Below are positions 54,296 through 63,407 of a DNA stretch of 64,000 bases, one piece after another. Made by a program: the position numbers and the translations under genes. The notes under the pieces were generated by a model. It was not told the DNA's origin, ran no database searches, and saw only the letters and a program-made list of their open reading frames with translations. Position 1 is the stretch's first letter, and every line of letters begins with the position of its first letter. Source of the stretch: Hyphomicrobium sp. NDB2Meth4 (GTDB lineage Bacteria; Pseudomonadota; Alphaproteobacteria; Rhizobiales; Hyphomicrobiaceae); NCBI RefSeq assembly GCF_900117445.1, contig NZ_FPEJ01000003.1, positions 62,001-126,000 on the forward strand, in the 5' to 3' direction.

Positions 54296-55267
54296 ATGGC
54301 GAATGCCGCTCACTCCGGCCAGGGCCAAGCCGCAGGCGGTGGGGTCCTGGCGCTTGAACGTGAAGCGCACGGCCTCGCCGACCGTCTTCCCGAATTGCTC
54401 GTCGATGCCCAGCGCATCGCGCAGACGGTCGCGCATGGCCTGCACGGCCGCCGCCGTTCCGGCCCCGGCGAGACGTTCTGGCAGTTTCGCCAATTCCAGC
54501 CGAGCGACACGCTGCGCCAAATCGATTGGCGCCGCTCCGCCAGCTCCGACCACCTCTTCGTGCGCGAGCGCGAATGGGAAGCCGCCCACACGATCTGGTT
54601 CTGGACCAATCTCTCTGCGTCGATGGATTTCCGCAGCGATCTCGCCACGACGACCAAACGCGATCGCGCCCTGTTGCTGACACTGGCTGCTGCCGAGTTG
54701 CTCGTGCGCGGCGGCGAGCGCGTCGCCCAGCTTGGCCTCACGGCCCCCACCGCAAGCCGCAAGGCCACCACCCGCATGGCGGAGGCCATCCTCGCCCACG
54801 AAGATTCAACCATGCTGCAAGCGACGCAGCCGCCGAAGATTCATCTGCCGCGTTTCTCCGGCGCCATCCTCGTCAGCGACTTCCTCGATCCCATCGAGAC
54901 GACGCGCGAGCACATCGAGATGCTCGCCGCCGACGGCGCCGTCGGCCACCTGATTGCAGTCGTCGATCCCGCCGAGGAAACGCTCCCCTACGAGGGACGC
55001 ACCGAATTCTTGAGCCCCGGCGGCGGCCAGCGATGGGTCGCGGATCGCGTGCAGAGCCTGCGCGCTCAATACCAGGAACGTTTCGCTGCCCACCGCGCCG
55101 AGCTCGCCGCTCTGGCGCATCGCCTCGGCTGGTCGTTCCTCGTCCACCACACCGACCGCTCGCCGACTGAACCGCTGCTTTCGATCATCATGCGCATGCA
55201 GGGCGGCCCGTCTGATCGCCGCTGGCAGTCCAACGAGCACGCCAACCCGGCCGAGGCCTCCAAATGA
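54296..55267 (+). CDS. DUF58 domain protein
   Basis: A 323-residue soluble protein. The DUF58 signature is RRRSGPGETFWQFRQFQPSDTLRQIDWRRSASSDHLFVREREWE. A degenerate VWA-like half follows. It is the usual partner of MoxR. GGAG lies nine bases before the ATG, inside the moxR stop region, and its stop overlaps the next start by ATGA, so translation is coupled on both sides. Confidence 0.92.
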   Translation: MANAAHSGQGQAAGGGVLALEREAHGLADRLPELLVDAQRIAQTVAHGLHGRRRSGPGETFWQFRQFQPSDTLRQIDWRRSASSDHLFVREREWEAAHTIWFWTNLSASMDFRSDLATTTKRDRALLLTLAAAELLVRGGERVAQLGLTAPTASRKATTRMAEAILAHEDSTMLQATQPPKIHLPRFSGAILVSDFLDPIETTREHIEMLAADGAVGHLIAVVDPAEETLPYEGRTEFLSPGGGQRWVADRVQSLRAQYQERFAAHRAELAALAHRLGWSFLVHHTDRSPTEPLLSIIMRMQGGPSDRRWQSNEHANPAEASK

Positions 55268-58149
55268 GCTTCGGCGCGCTGGCCTTCCTCAATCCCTGGC
55301 TGCTGGCGGCGCTCATCACGCTGCCGATCATCTATTGGCTGCTGCGCACCGTCCCGCCGAGCCCGCACAGGGTAACCTTCCCACCAACGCGCATTCTCGT
55401 CGGCCTCGAGAATGCCGAGAAGACTCCCGCTGCATCGCCTTGGTGGCTGACGCTTCTGCGCCTGCTCGCTGCAGCACTGCTGATCCTCGCGCTCGCCGAA
55501 CCCGTGCTCAATCCTTCGCGCGAAGCCGCGTTGAAAGGATCCGGCCCCGTCGCGCTCGTGATCGACAATGGCTGGGCCTCTGCCGCGCACTGGACCGAGC
55601 GTCAGCAGATGATCGATCGCCTCATCAACGAATCAGAAAGCCAGAACCGGCCCGTCGTCATCGTACCGACCGCTAGCACCACCAAGAGCGTCAACCTGCG
55701 CATCGAGGCTCCTTCCGATGCACGCTCGACGGCCGCTGCGCTTGCACCCCAACCGTTCGCGCCCAACCGCCTCGCCGCCGCGAACGCGCTCGCAACGGAA
55801 CTCGATGGCAACGGCGGGGCGCCCAGCATCGTGTGGCTCAGTGACGACATCGATCACGACGGCAAGTCAGCCGACGTCGCGGGCAAGCTGCGCAGCCTCG
55901 CCGAAGGCGGCACGTTCGCGGTCATTGCCGATGCACGCTCGTCAGAACCGCTAGGGCTTTCTGCCGGCATTGGCGAAAGCGGCAAGCTCGAAGCCCGCGT
56001 GCTGCGTCCCCAAGGTGGCGCGCGTAACGGCTTCCTCCACGCCATTTCGACGCGCGGACAAAGCCTCGCCGAAGCCCCGTTCAAACTCGCCTCTGGCGAG
56101 AACGCCGCAACGATCCCGTTCGAATTGCCGCTCGAGTTGCGCAACCAGGTCGGCCGCATTGAGATCGCCGGCGAGCGCTCGGCAGGCGCCGTCAGCCTGA
56201 TCGATGCGCGCTCGCAATGGCATCGCGTGGCACTGATCTCCGGCGAAAGCCGCGAGCAGGCGCAGCCGCTGCTGGCCCCGCTCTACTACATCGAGAAGGC
56301 GCTCGCCCCCTATTCCGAGCTGATCAAGCCGAAGGGCTCCAACCTCGCCGCCGGCATCCAGCAAGCTCTGTCCCAGAATGCCAGCGTGCTCATCCTTGCC
56401 GACATTGGCACCTTGTCAGGCGAGGCCGCAAAGCACGTCGAGAACTGGGTTGAAAAGGGTGGCGTGCTCGTGCGCTTTGCCGGTCCGCGCCTCGAAAACG
56501 GCGGCGATGATCTGTTGCCCGTGCCGTTACGTGTCGGCGGCCGCACCCTCGGCGGCGCCCTGTCTTGGTCGACGCCGCAGAAGCTCGCTCCCATCGAGGA
56601 TCAGAGCCTCTTCGCCGGCATCCCCGTGCCGCCTGAAGTGAGCGTCAGCCGCCAGGTCCTCGCCGACCCGGCCATGCTCGGCCCAGACGTGCACGTCTGG
56701 GCACGCCTGCAGGATGGCACACCACTCGTCACCGAGCGCAAGCTCGGCGAGGGCCAGATCATCCTGTTCCACGTCACCGGCAATTCCGATTGGTCGAACC
56801 TGCCGTTGTCGGGACTGTTCGTCGAAATGCTCCGCCGCATCTCCGCGCTCGGCACCAATGTCGGCGACGGCACGGACGCAGCCGCCGGCGGTGCCAACGA
56901 GGCCGGAGCACCCGACACGCCGACCGTGCTGCCTCCGCTGCAGACGCTAGATGGCTTCGGTGTCCTCATTCCGCCGCCGCCCACCGCCCAGCCGATTGCG
57001 GCATCCGAGGTGCGTGACCTCGTGCCGAGCCTCGATCACCCACCGGGCTATTACGGCGGCGGAAGCTCTCCGCATGCCGTCAACGTGCTTGGCCTCAAGA
57101 GCACGCTGAAACCTCTACCCTCGCTCCCGGCCGGCACCGAGTACCTCAGCTACGCCAGCGAAAGCGCACGCCCTCTCAAGTCGTGGATGCTGCTCGCCGC
57201 GCTCGCCCTTCTTTTTGCGGATATTCTCGCCGTGATCTTCCTCCAAGGCGGCTTCATCTTCCGCCGTCCCTCGCGACGCGCAGCGCACGCAGCGCTCGCG
57301 CTATTGATTGCTGGCGCGGCCACCTTCACCGCCACACCGCGCGCTGACGCTCAACCAGTGGATGCGCCTCAAGCGCAAAGCATGAGCAGCAAGCAGGCGG
57401 CCGATGAACGCGCCATCGAAGCAACCAGCAAGGTGACGCTCGGCTACGTGCTGACGGGTGACAAAAACGTCGACGACATCAGCCGTCTCGGCCTCGACGG
57501 TCTCGGCCGCCTTCTTTCCGTGCGCACGGCCGTTGAGCCCGGCCGCCCGATGGGCGTCAACATTCTCACCGATGAGATCTCGTTCTTCCCGGTGCTCTAT
57601 TGGCCGGTGCTGCCCGACGCGCAGCCGCTGCCGGAGGAAACGCTGGCGAAGATCGACGCCTACATGAAGCAGGGCGGCCTCATCATTTTCGACACCCAGG
57701 ACTACGGCCGCGGTCTCTCTGGCGGCGTTGCGCCCGGCCTTGGCGAATCCGCGCTTCAGCGCATCATCGGTAAGCTCGACGTGCCGCGTCTGGAGCCCGT
57801 GCCTGAAAACCACGTGCTGACAAAAGCGTTCTATCTCCTGCGCAACTTCCCCGGCCGCTGGGATGGCGGGCAGCTGTGGGTCGAAGCGCTCGACAACAGC
57901 GGCGCCGACACGCGCCGCGCCCGCGTCTCCGATGGCGTTACCTCCATCATCGTCACGCCGAACGACCTCGCGGCAGCCTGGGCGCTCGATGAAGGCGGAC
58001 GGCCGATCTATCCCACAGTCGGCGGCGGCGAGGACCAGCGCGAGATGGCCTTCCGCACCGGCATCAACATCGTCATGCATGCGCTGACCGGCAACTACAA
58101 AGCCGATCAGGTTCACGTCCCAGCGCTGCTCGAACGGCTCGGACAATGA
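55264..58149 (+). CDS. BatA-like membrane protein with DUF4159 domain
   Basis: A 961-residue protein. The N-terminus (FLNPWLLAALITLPIIYWLLR, then a second helix near residue 70) is the aerotolerance-regulator BatA N-terminal domain. A VWA-like or GATase-like region occupies the middle. Two helices lie near residues 640-690. The last 250 residues form a DUF4159 domain (VTLGYVLTGDKNVDD, EISFFPVLYWPV, GGLIIFDTQDYG). It probably forms the membrane complex served by MoxR and DUF58. Overlap with the DUF58 gene is four bases; the next gene follows after ten. Confidence 0.9.
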   Translation: MSFGALAFLNPWLLAALITLPIIYWLLRTVPPSPHRVTFPPTRILVGLENAEKTPAASPWWLTLLRLLAAALLILALAEPVLNPSREAALKGSGPVALVIDNGWASAAHWTERQQMIDRLINESESQNRPVVIVPTASTTKSVNLRIEAPSDARSTAAALAPQPFAPNRLAAANALATELDGNGGAPSIVWLSDDIDHDGKSADVAGKLRSLAEGGTFAVIADARSSEPLGLSAGIGESGKLEARVLRPQGGARNGFLHAISTRGQSLAEAPFKLASGENAATIPFELPLELRNQVGRIEIAGERSAGAVSLIDARSQWHRVALISGESREQAQPLLAPLYYIEKALAPYSELIKPKGSNLAAGIQQALSQNASVLILADIGTLSGEAAKHVENWVEKGGVLVRFAGPRLENGGDDLLPVPLRVGGRTLGGALSWSTPQKLAPIEDQSLFAGIPVPPEVSVSRQVLADPAMLGPDVHVWARLQDGTPLVTERKLGEGQIILFHVTGNSDWSNLPLSGLFVEMLRRISALGTNVGDGTDAAAGGANEAGAPDTPTVLPPLQTLDGFGVLIPPPPTAQPIAASEVRDLVPSLDHPPGYYGGGSSPHAVNVLGLKSTLKPLPSLPAGTEYLSYASESARPLKSWMLLAALALLFADILAVIFLQGGFIFRRPSRRAAHAALALLIAGAATFTATPRADAQPVDAPQAQSMSSKQAADERAIEATSKVTLGYVLTGDKNVDDISRLGLDGLGRLLSVRTAVEPGRPMGVNILTDEISFFPVLYWPVLPDAQPLPEETLAKIDAYMKQGGLIIFDTQDYGRGLSGGVAPGLGESALQRIIGKLDVPRLEPVPENHVLTKAFYLLRNFPGRWDGGQLWVEALDNSGADTRRARVSDGVTSIIVTPNDLAAAWALDEGGRPIYPTVGGGEDQREMAFRTGINIVMHALTGNYKADQVHVPALLERLGQ

Positions 58150-58159
58150 GGAGCCGCGG

Positions 58160-60283
58160 ATGAACTGGTCGATCGATTTCGCACCAATGCTGCCCGGCCC
58201 CTTCTTCTGGGCCGCGGGCATCATTGCCGCTCTGCTGACGGGCTATCTGCTGTGGCGCCGCTCGCGTGGCGCGCTGCTGCGCGCCGCTGCCATCGCCGCA
58301 GTGCTGCTTGCGCTTGCCAACCCGACGCTGCGCGAGGAGCAGCGCGAAAGCCTTGCCAACGTCGCCATCGTAATCGTCGACGAGAGCGCCAGCCAGACGC
58401 TCGGCGACCGCAAGGCGCAGACCGCAGCCGTAAAGCAGGACCTCGAAGCCAAGCTCGGTAAGATTCCCAACCTGCAAGTGAAGTGGATCCCAGCGTCCCG
58501 CCCGGGCGACAACACATCACCCGGCACCCATCTTTTCGCTGACCTCAACAAAGCGCTGGCCGATACCCCTCCCGACCGCCTCGCAGGCGTCGTCATGATC
58601 ACCGACGGCGAGGTGCACGACGTTCCCAAGACCGCTTCCCAACTCGGCTTCGACGCGCCCGTTCACGCGCTGATCACCGGCGCACCCGACGAGTTCGACC
58701 GCCGCATTGAGGTGCTGTCGGCGCCGCGCTACGGCATCGTCGGCCAGTCGCGCGACATCGAGGTCGCCGTCCGCGAAACCGGCAAGAAGGGCTCCGTCGC
58801 CGAACCGATCGCTCTACGCGTCCGCCGCGAGGGCCGCCCCGACGAGCAGATCACCACCATGGTCGGCAAGCCGGTCAAAATCGAGATGCCGTTCCCGCAT
58901 TCGGGCCAGAACATTCTCGAGGTTGAGCTCGATACGGCACCGGGCGAGTTGACGCCGGCCAATAACCGGGCAGTCATCGCCGCAGAAGGCGTGCGCGAGA
59001 ACCTGCGCGTGCTGCTCGTTTCCGGCGAGCCGCACGCGGGCGAGCGCACCTGGCGTAACCTCTTGAAATCTGACGCCGCCGTCGATCTCGTCCACTTCAC
59101 CATTCTGCGCCCGCCCGAGAAGCACGACGGGACGCCGATCAATCAGCTCTCGCTGATCGCCTTCCCGACGCGTGAGCTGTTCTCGGAGAAGATCAACGAC
59201 TTCGACCTGATCATCTTCGACCGCTATCAGCACCGCGGCCTGTTGCAACTGCCCTATTACGACAACATCGCCCGCTACGTGGAAGAGCACGGCGGCGCGC
59301 TGCTCGTCGCCGCCGGCGATGACTATGCCGGCAACCTGTCGCTGTTCCGCACACCGCTCTCGCCGGTACTCCCCGCGGTGCCGACCGGCCGCGTTCTGTC
59401 GGAGCCATTCAAGGCCAAGCTCACCGACGACGGCCGCAAGCATCCTGTAACCCAGGGGCTGACCGGCGCCGGCGCCAAGAACGCGCAGCCCACCTGGGGT
59501 CGCTGGTTCCGCCAGGTCGAGGTTCAGCCCGAGCACGGCCGCACGCTGATGGACGGTGCCGAGAACGAACCGCTGCTCATTCTCGATCACAAAGGCAAAG
59601 GCCGCGTCGCCCTGCTCACCTCAGATCAGGCTTGGCTATGGGCACGCGGATACGAAGGTGGCGGCCCGCACAGCGATCTTCTGCGCCGCCTTTCGCACTG
59701 GCTCATGAAGGAGCCGGACCTCGAGGAAGAGCGCCTGATCGCTTCCGCCCGCGGCCTGCACCTGACGCTCGAGCGCCGCTCCATGGAAGCCAAGGTGGCA
59801 CCTGTCACCGTACTCGGCCCGGGCGGCGAAACCTCGCAGGTTGTCCTGGAGCCCGCGGGCAACGGCATCTGGCGCGGCAGCGTCGATGTAAAAATCCCCG
59901 GCCTCTACAAAGCGCAGACCGAAGCGCCCGAAGGCGAGCTGACCGCCGTCGCTCACGCCGGCATCGACGATCCCATCGAGATGAGCGAAGTGACGGCCAC
60001 GGACGCCAAGCTGCAGCCCATCATCGACGCCACAGGCGGTGGCGCCTTCTGGATGAGCTCGTCAGCGGAATCAACGCGCGCCAATCCTTCATCGGTGGCC
60101 GTACCGCGCATCTCAATGCTCTCCGGCGCCAAGGTGCTGGCTGGCTCCGGCTGGCTTGGCCTCAAGGACCGGCAGGCCTTCGTCACCCGCGGCGTGAAGC
60201 TGACGCCAATGTTCACCGGTTTTGGCGCACTGGCAGCACTGCTGCTGCTCGTCTCGCTCGCCTGGTGGCGCGAAGGCAAGTGA
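58160..60283 (+). CDS. Large membrane protein with glutamine-amidotransferase-like fold
   Basis: A 707-residue protein. Two helices (about residues 14-32 and 36-54) precede a VWA-like stretch beginning NVAIVIVDESASQTLGDRK. A GATase1-like segment follows (VLLVSGEPHAGERTWRNLL, DLIIFDRYQHRGLLQLPYYDNIARYVEEHGGALLVAAG) without the catalytic Cys triad. One helix lies near the C-terminus (GFGALAALLLLVSLAW). This type is typically found at the end of MoxR/DUF58/BatA operons. GAGGAGCC precedes the ATG. Confidence 0.85.
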   Translation: MNWSIDFAPMLPGPFFWAAGIIAALLTGYLLWRRSRGALLRAAAIAAVLLALANPTLREEQRESLANVAIVIVDESASQTLGDRKAQTAAVKQDLEAKLGKIPNLQVKWIPASRPGDNTSPGTHLFADLNKALADTPPDRLAGVVMITDGEVHDVPKTASQLGFDAPVHALITGAPDEFDRRIEVLSAPRYGIVGQSRDIEVAVRETGKKGSVAEPIALRVRREGRPDEQITTMVGKPVKIEMPFPHSGQNILEVELDTAPGELTPANNRAVIAAEGVRENLRVLLVSGEPHAGERTWRNLLKSDAAVDLVHFTILRPPEKHDGTPINQLSLIAFPTRELFSEKINDFDLIIFDRYQHRGLLQLPYYDNIARYVEEHGGALLVAAGDDYAGNLSLFRTPLSPVLPAVPTGRVLSEPFKAKLTDDGRKHPVTQGLTGAGAKNAQPTWGRWFRQVEVQPEHGRTLMDGAENEPLLILDHKGKGRVALLTSDQAWLWARGYEGGGPHSDLLRRLSHWLMKEPDLEEERLIASARGLHLTLERRSMEAKVAPVTVLGPGGETSQVVLEPAGNGIWRGSVDVKIPGLYKAQTEAPEGELTAVAHAGIDDPIEMSEVTATDAKLQPIIDATGGGAFWMSSSAESTRANPSSVAVPRISMLSGAKVLAGSGWLGLKDRQAFVTRGVKLTPMFTGFGALAALLLLVSLAWWREGK

Positions 60284-60493
60284 TTTCTCTGCAGCGACCA
60301 CCCATCCGGGCCCTGTGCTGCATTGACCTCCCTGTTCCGTCACGGCCGCGCAGGCGGCCGTCTACGCCAGCTTCAAAACACTGGACCGGCGATGGAAGAA
60401 CGCCGGGCCTTCCAAATAGGCGTCACCCCGTTCGATAGTTGCGTGGATGGCCACCTTCGTGGCCATGACGTTTGTGTGGGGCCGGCTCCCCGC

Positions 60494-60895
60494 TTATCCG
60501 CGCACGACGCGCAGCAGCGCCGCAATCCACGCGACGCTCGCCAAGGCGGCGAGAATGATCGACACCCAGCGCACCGCATCGAGATCGACGACATTCACGT
60601 CCGGTCGCGACCGGCTGTAATGGACGGTCAGCGGAACGGCGTCTTGTGATAGCGCCTCGTAGAGATCACGGTTGATCGTTTGCCGCCCCGCGTGCTCGCG
60701 GCCCCCCTCGTCGATAAATCGATAGCTGGCGAAGTAGCGGTTGGGATCGCCGAGCACCACTTTGCCCAGCTTACGCTCGCTCTCGGGCCTCACCGATAGA
60801 GCCTTCGCCGAGCCACCGTCGCTGACAATCAGCCAGTACGTATGCCCGTACCAGGCCGCCAGCGCGGTCGCCACCAGCGCAATCGCCACCAGCAT
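60494..60895 (-). CDS. DUF3592-like membrane protein
   Basis: A 133-residue protein with one N-terminal helix (residues 2-20), a beta-rich soluble part of about 80 residues (YFASYRFIDEGGREHAG, VPLTVHYSRSRPDVNVVD), and a C-terminal helix (VSIILAALASVAWIAALL). This layout is that of DUF3592. GGAGAGGAAAG precedes the ATG at 60895 and decides the start; upstream residues in the frame look non-coding. It is convergent with the MoxR operon and divergent from the next gene. Confidence 0.75.
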   Translation of the reverse strand: MLVAIALVATALAAWYGHTYWLIVSDGGSAKALSVRPESERKLGKVVLGDPNRYFASYRFIDEGGREHAGRQTINRDLYEALSQDAVPLTVHYSRSRPDVNVVDLDAVRWVSIILAALASVAWIAALLRVVRG

Positions 60896-61044
60896 CTTTC
60901 CTCTCCGCCACTTTAGCCTCGTCCCAGCCGCGAATTGGAAATCATCCACGTTCAGGTGCCCCCGGCAGCCCATTGTGATTTGTCCCATCCCGCCATGGGG
61001 CGCACATTTTCGCAACGTACACTTCCACGCAGCAGGAGAACGCC

Positions 61045-61431
61045 ATGGACACCTCGCTATTTCTCGCGCGCTTGCTCGGGCCGATGCTCGTCGTCCTCGC
61101 AATCGGCCTGATCGCCTGTCAGGAATCCTGGCGCGCCATGGCGAAGGAGTTCATCGCCAGCCGCCCATTGGTCTTCCTCAGCGGCTTGCTCACGCTGCTC
61201 GGTGGTCTCGCCATCGTCAATACGCACAACGTCTGGGAAGGCGGCTGGCCCATCGTCATCACGATTTTCGGCTGGCTCGCGGTCGTTGGCGGCGCCGCGC
61301 GTATGCTCTTCCCGCAGACGGTCATGGGCCTGGGCAAACGGATGCTCGACAATAAGACCTACCTCACAGTTGGCGGGATCGTCGAAGGGCTGATCGGCCT
61401 CTGGCTTTGCTACGCCGGCTACATGGCTTGA
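61045..61431 (+). CDS. Small four-helix membrane protein, unknown
   Basis: A 128-residue protein with four hydrophobic segments (residues 5-25, 42-60, 68-88 and 105-126). Short loops carry Arg and Lys on one side. I know no function. AGGAG lies before the ATG. It stands alone between divergent and codirectional neighbours. Confidence 0.75.
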   Translation: MDTSLFLARLLGPMLVVLAIGLIACQESWRAMAKEFIASRPLVFLSGLLTLLGGLAIVNTHNVWEGGWPIVITIFGWLAVVGGAARMLFPQTVMGLGKRMLDNKTYLTVGGIVEGLIGLWLCYAGYMA

Positions 61432-61542
61432 ATAGAGCCTAGTCATCCACCCCCACGTTGCAGCAACGGCGCAACGCTCGTTTGCGTCCCTGCCCGAGTC
61501 GCCTAGCGTCGCCGCCAAACCTCCTCACCGCGGAGCGCCGGC

Positions 61543-63018
61543 ATGAGCTTCCTCTACCGCATCATTTACGCGGCCCACGCCAACGGCACGCACCACAAGC
61601 TCGCGCTCGACGCCTTGAGCTACCTTGAGGATGCAAGTGCCGAGCAGTGGCGCAACGTCTTTCTCAAGCACGCGAAGACCTATCTCGACGGCTCGAAGGC
61701 GCCCGACAACGTCTTCAAGGACTTCAAGAATCACGTCCTGCACGTGCGAGACGACTATTGGGGCGGTGCGCCGGAAAAAGCCGTCGAGTGGTATGCGACG
61801 CTGCTCGAGAAGCTGCGCGCCGAAGCCTGGGAGGAAGCGGTCCACGCCGCCGGCGTACTCAGCCATTACGTGACCGATCCGTTCCACCCCTTTCACACCG
61901 GCCAGACCGAAGCCGAGAACGCCATCCACCGTGCCTGCGAGTGGAGCATCAATCGCTCTTATGATGCGCTCGCAGCGCTCGGCCGCGAGCGATTTGCCAC
62001 GAGTGAAATCGCCATCCCGGCGAGCGCAAAATGGCTGCAGGAATTGGTCTGCCAGGGCGCCGAGACGGCGAACCGCCAATACGAGCGCCTCATTGCCCAC
62101 TATGACATTCACCGCGGCATCGCCGATCCGCCATCCGGCCTCGACGACACCGCCCGTGCCCTCGTCGCCGAACTCATCATTGAGGCGTCGAAGGCATTCG
62201 CGCGCATCCTCGACCGTGCATTCGCTGAAAGCGCGGCCAAGCCGCCGCAAGTCTCTCTCACCGCCGAAACCTTCCTCGCCACGCTGCAGATCCCGATGAA
62301 GTTCATCGAGAAAAAGCTCGCCAACGCCGAGGACCGCGCCCAGGTGCGGGCCATGTATCAGGAGCTGCAGGCGACCGGCCGCGTCGAAGCGACATTGCCG
62401 GAGGACGATCGCACCGTGCGCGACCTGCACGCGAAGGAAGTCATCGCTCCGCGCGAGCTAAAACAGGCCGCCGCCCGCGCCCAGCGCCTCGCCACCAGCA
62501 CGCCCGCGCGGCCAGCCGTCAGCCAGAAAGCGACGCCCACAACAGCGGCCGCAAAGACACCCGAAGCCGCCGAGACCCGCAGCACCCCGCGCGTGTTCCT
62601 CAAGGCATCAGATGACGTCGAAACAGCGCCATCGATCGGCACGCGCTCGGCCCAGAAGCTCGCCGAAGCGGGCATCTTCACTGTCGCCGACCTTCTCTCC
62701 GCCGATCCCGAAGCCTCCGCAACAACCCTCCGGCCGCTCGGCATCAGCGCAGCAACGCTGCGCCTGTGGCAGCAGCAGGCCCGTCTCGTGATGGACATCC
62801 CCGGACTGCGCGGAACCCACGCGCAGCTTCTTACCGGCGCAGGCTACATGGATGCCAAATCGGTCGCCGCAGCGGAAGCCGGCCTCGTATGCGCGGCCGT
62901 ACTCCGCTATGCGGCAACGTCGGAAGGACAGCGACTTTTGCGCCAGGATGGCCCGCCAGCAACCGACAAGATCGAGAGCTGGGTCGCCAGTGCCGTTGCC
63001 GCACGCGCCGCTGCGTAA
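61543..63018 (+). CDS. Zinc phospholipase C / S1-P1 nuclease-fold protein fused to a DUF4332 domain
   Basis: A 491-residue protein without signal peptide. Residues 1-260 have the helical zinc-hydrolase pattern: HHKLALDAL, then a cluster AAGVLSHYVTDPFHPFHTG with H-x3-D-x6-H spacing, and NAIHRACEW with H-x3-E. These are typical trinuclear-zinc ligands. A linker (about 315-360) rich in Ala and Thr follows. The last 120 residues read as paired helix-hairpin-helix units (IGTRSAQKLAEAGIFTVADLLS, DIPGLRGTHAQLLTGAGY), matching DUF4332, a fold often used for nucleic-acid contact. A zinc nuclease acting inside the cell is one reading. GGAG precedes the ATG. Confidence 0.8.
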   Translation: MSFLYRIIYAAHANGTHHKLALDALSYLEDASAEQWRNVFLKHAKTYLDGSKAPDNVFKDFKNHVLHVRDDYWGGAPEKAVEWYATLLEKLRAEAWEEAVHAAGVLSHYVTDPFHPFHTGQTEAENAIHRACEWSINRSYDALAALGRERFATSEIAIPASAKWLQELVCQGAETANRQYERLIAHYDIHRGIADPPSGLDDTARALVAELIIEASKAFARILDRAFAESAAKPPQVSLTAETFLATLQIPMKFIEKKLANAEDRAQVRAMYQELQATGRVEATLPEDDRTVRDLHAKEVIAPRELKQAAARAQRLATSTPARPAVSQKATPTTAAAKTPEAAETRSTPRVFLKASDDVETAPSIGTRSAQKLAEAGIFTVADLLSADPEASATTLRPLGISAATLRLWQQQARLVMDIPGLRGTHAQLLTGAGYMDAKSVAAAEAGLVCAAVLRYAATSEGQRLLRQDGPPATDKIESWVASAVAARAAA

Positions 63019-63030
63019 TCGGCAACGCCC

Positions 63031-63219
63031 TCAGCGCCGCCCAACAAGGCTCGCCAGGCTCGGCTGCCATCTACGCAGCGCTCTCAGCGACTGCGCGACC
63101 TTCCAGCTCCTGCTTTCCTCCAGCGCGCGCTGCCGAGCCTGCTGCTCGGCTTTGAGGCCGTCCGTATAGAAACGATAACGCGACTCCTCTTCGAGGCACC
63201 CAGCGTCTTTCCCCACCAA
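63031..63219 (-). CDS. Possible small protein, uncertain
   Basis: A 62-codon leftward frame giving a helical peptide rich in Arg, Glu and Ser (SRYRFYTDGLKAEQQARQRALEE). It converges on the phospholipase/nuclease-fold gene with 12 bases between stops. No clear ribosome site or known family is seen, and another frame overlaps it. It may be a spurious frame or the remnant of a larger gene. Confidence 0.3.
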   Translation of the reverse strand: MVGKDAGCLEEESRYRFYTDGLKAEQQARQRALEESRSWKVAQSLRALRRWQPSLASLVGRR

Positions 63220-63311
63220 ATCGCCCGTTGTCTCTCTGCTGTTGCACTCTGGCTACGCACCCCTAGATCCCGGCGGGGTTGCATCTCCGCGCACAAACGC
63301 GCAGATTACGC

Positions 63312-63404
63312 CCGTTCCGAGGGGCGCCGGCGAACCGGCTGAGATCGCGTTGATCGCGCGAGCACCCTTAGAACCTGATCCGGTTCGTACCGGCGAAGGG
63401 ACGG
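63312..63404 (+). promoter_or_regulatory. TPP riboswitch (THI element)
   Basis: The conserved core is complete: CTGAGA at 63339-63344, ACCCTT at 63364-63369, GAACCTGATC at 63371-63380, and TACCGGCGAAGGGA ending near 63401. The closing helix P1 pairs CCGTTCC (63312-63318) with GGGACGG (63398-63404), including one G-U pair. The 3' strand of P1 is also the only Shine-Dalgarno-like sequence before the ATG at 63408. Binding of thiamine diphosphate should therefore hide the ribosome site and switch translation off. Confidence 0.95.
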
Positions 63405-63407
63405 AAT

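Noticed and set aside
53234-54799. 521-codon minus frame over moxR and DUF58
   Set aside because: Antisense to two well-supported genes; composition typical of a shadow.
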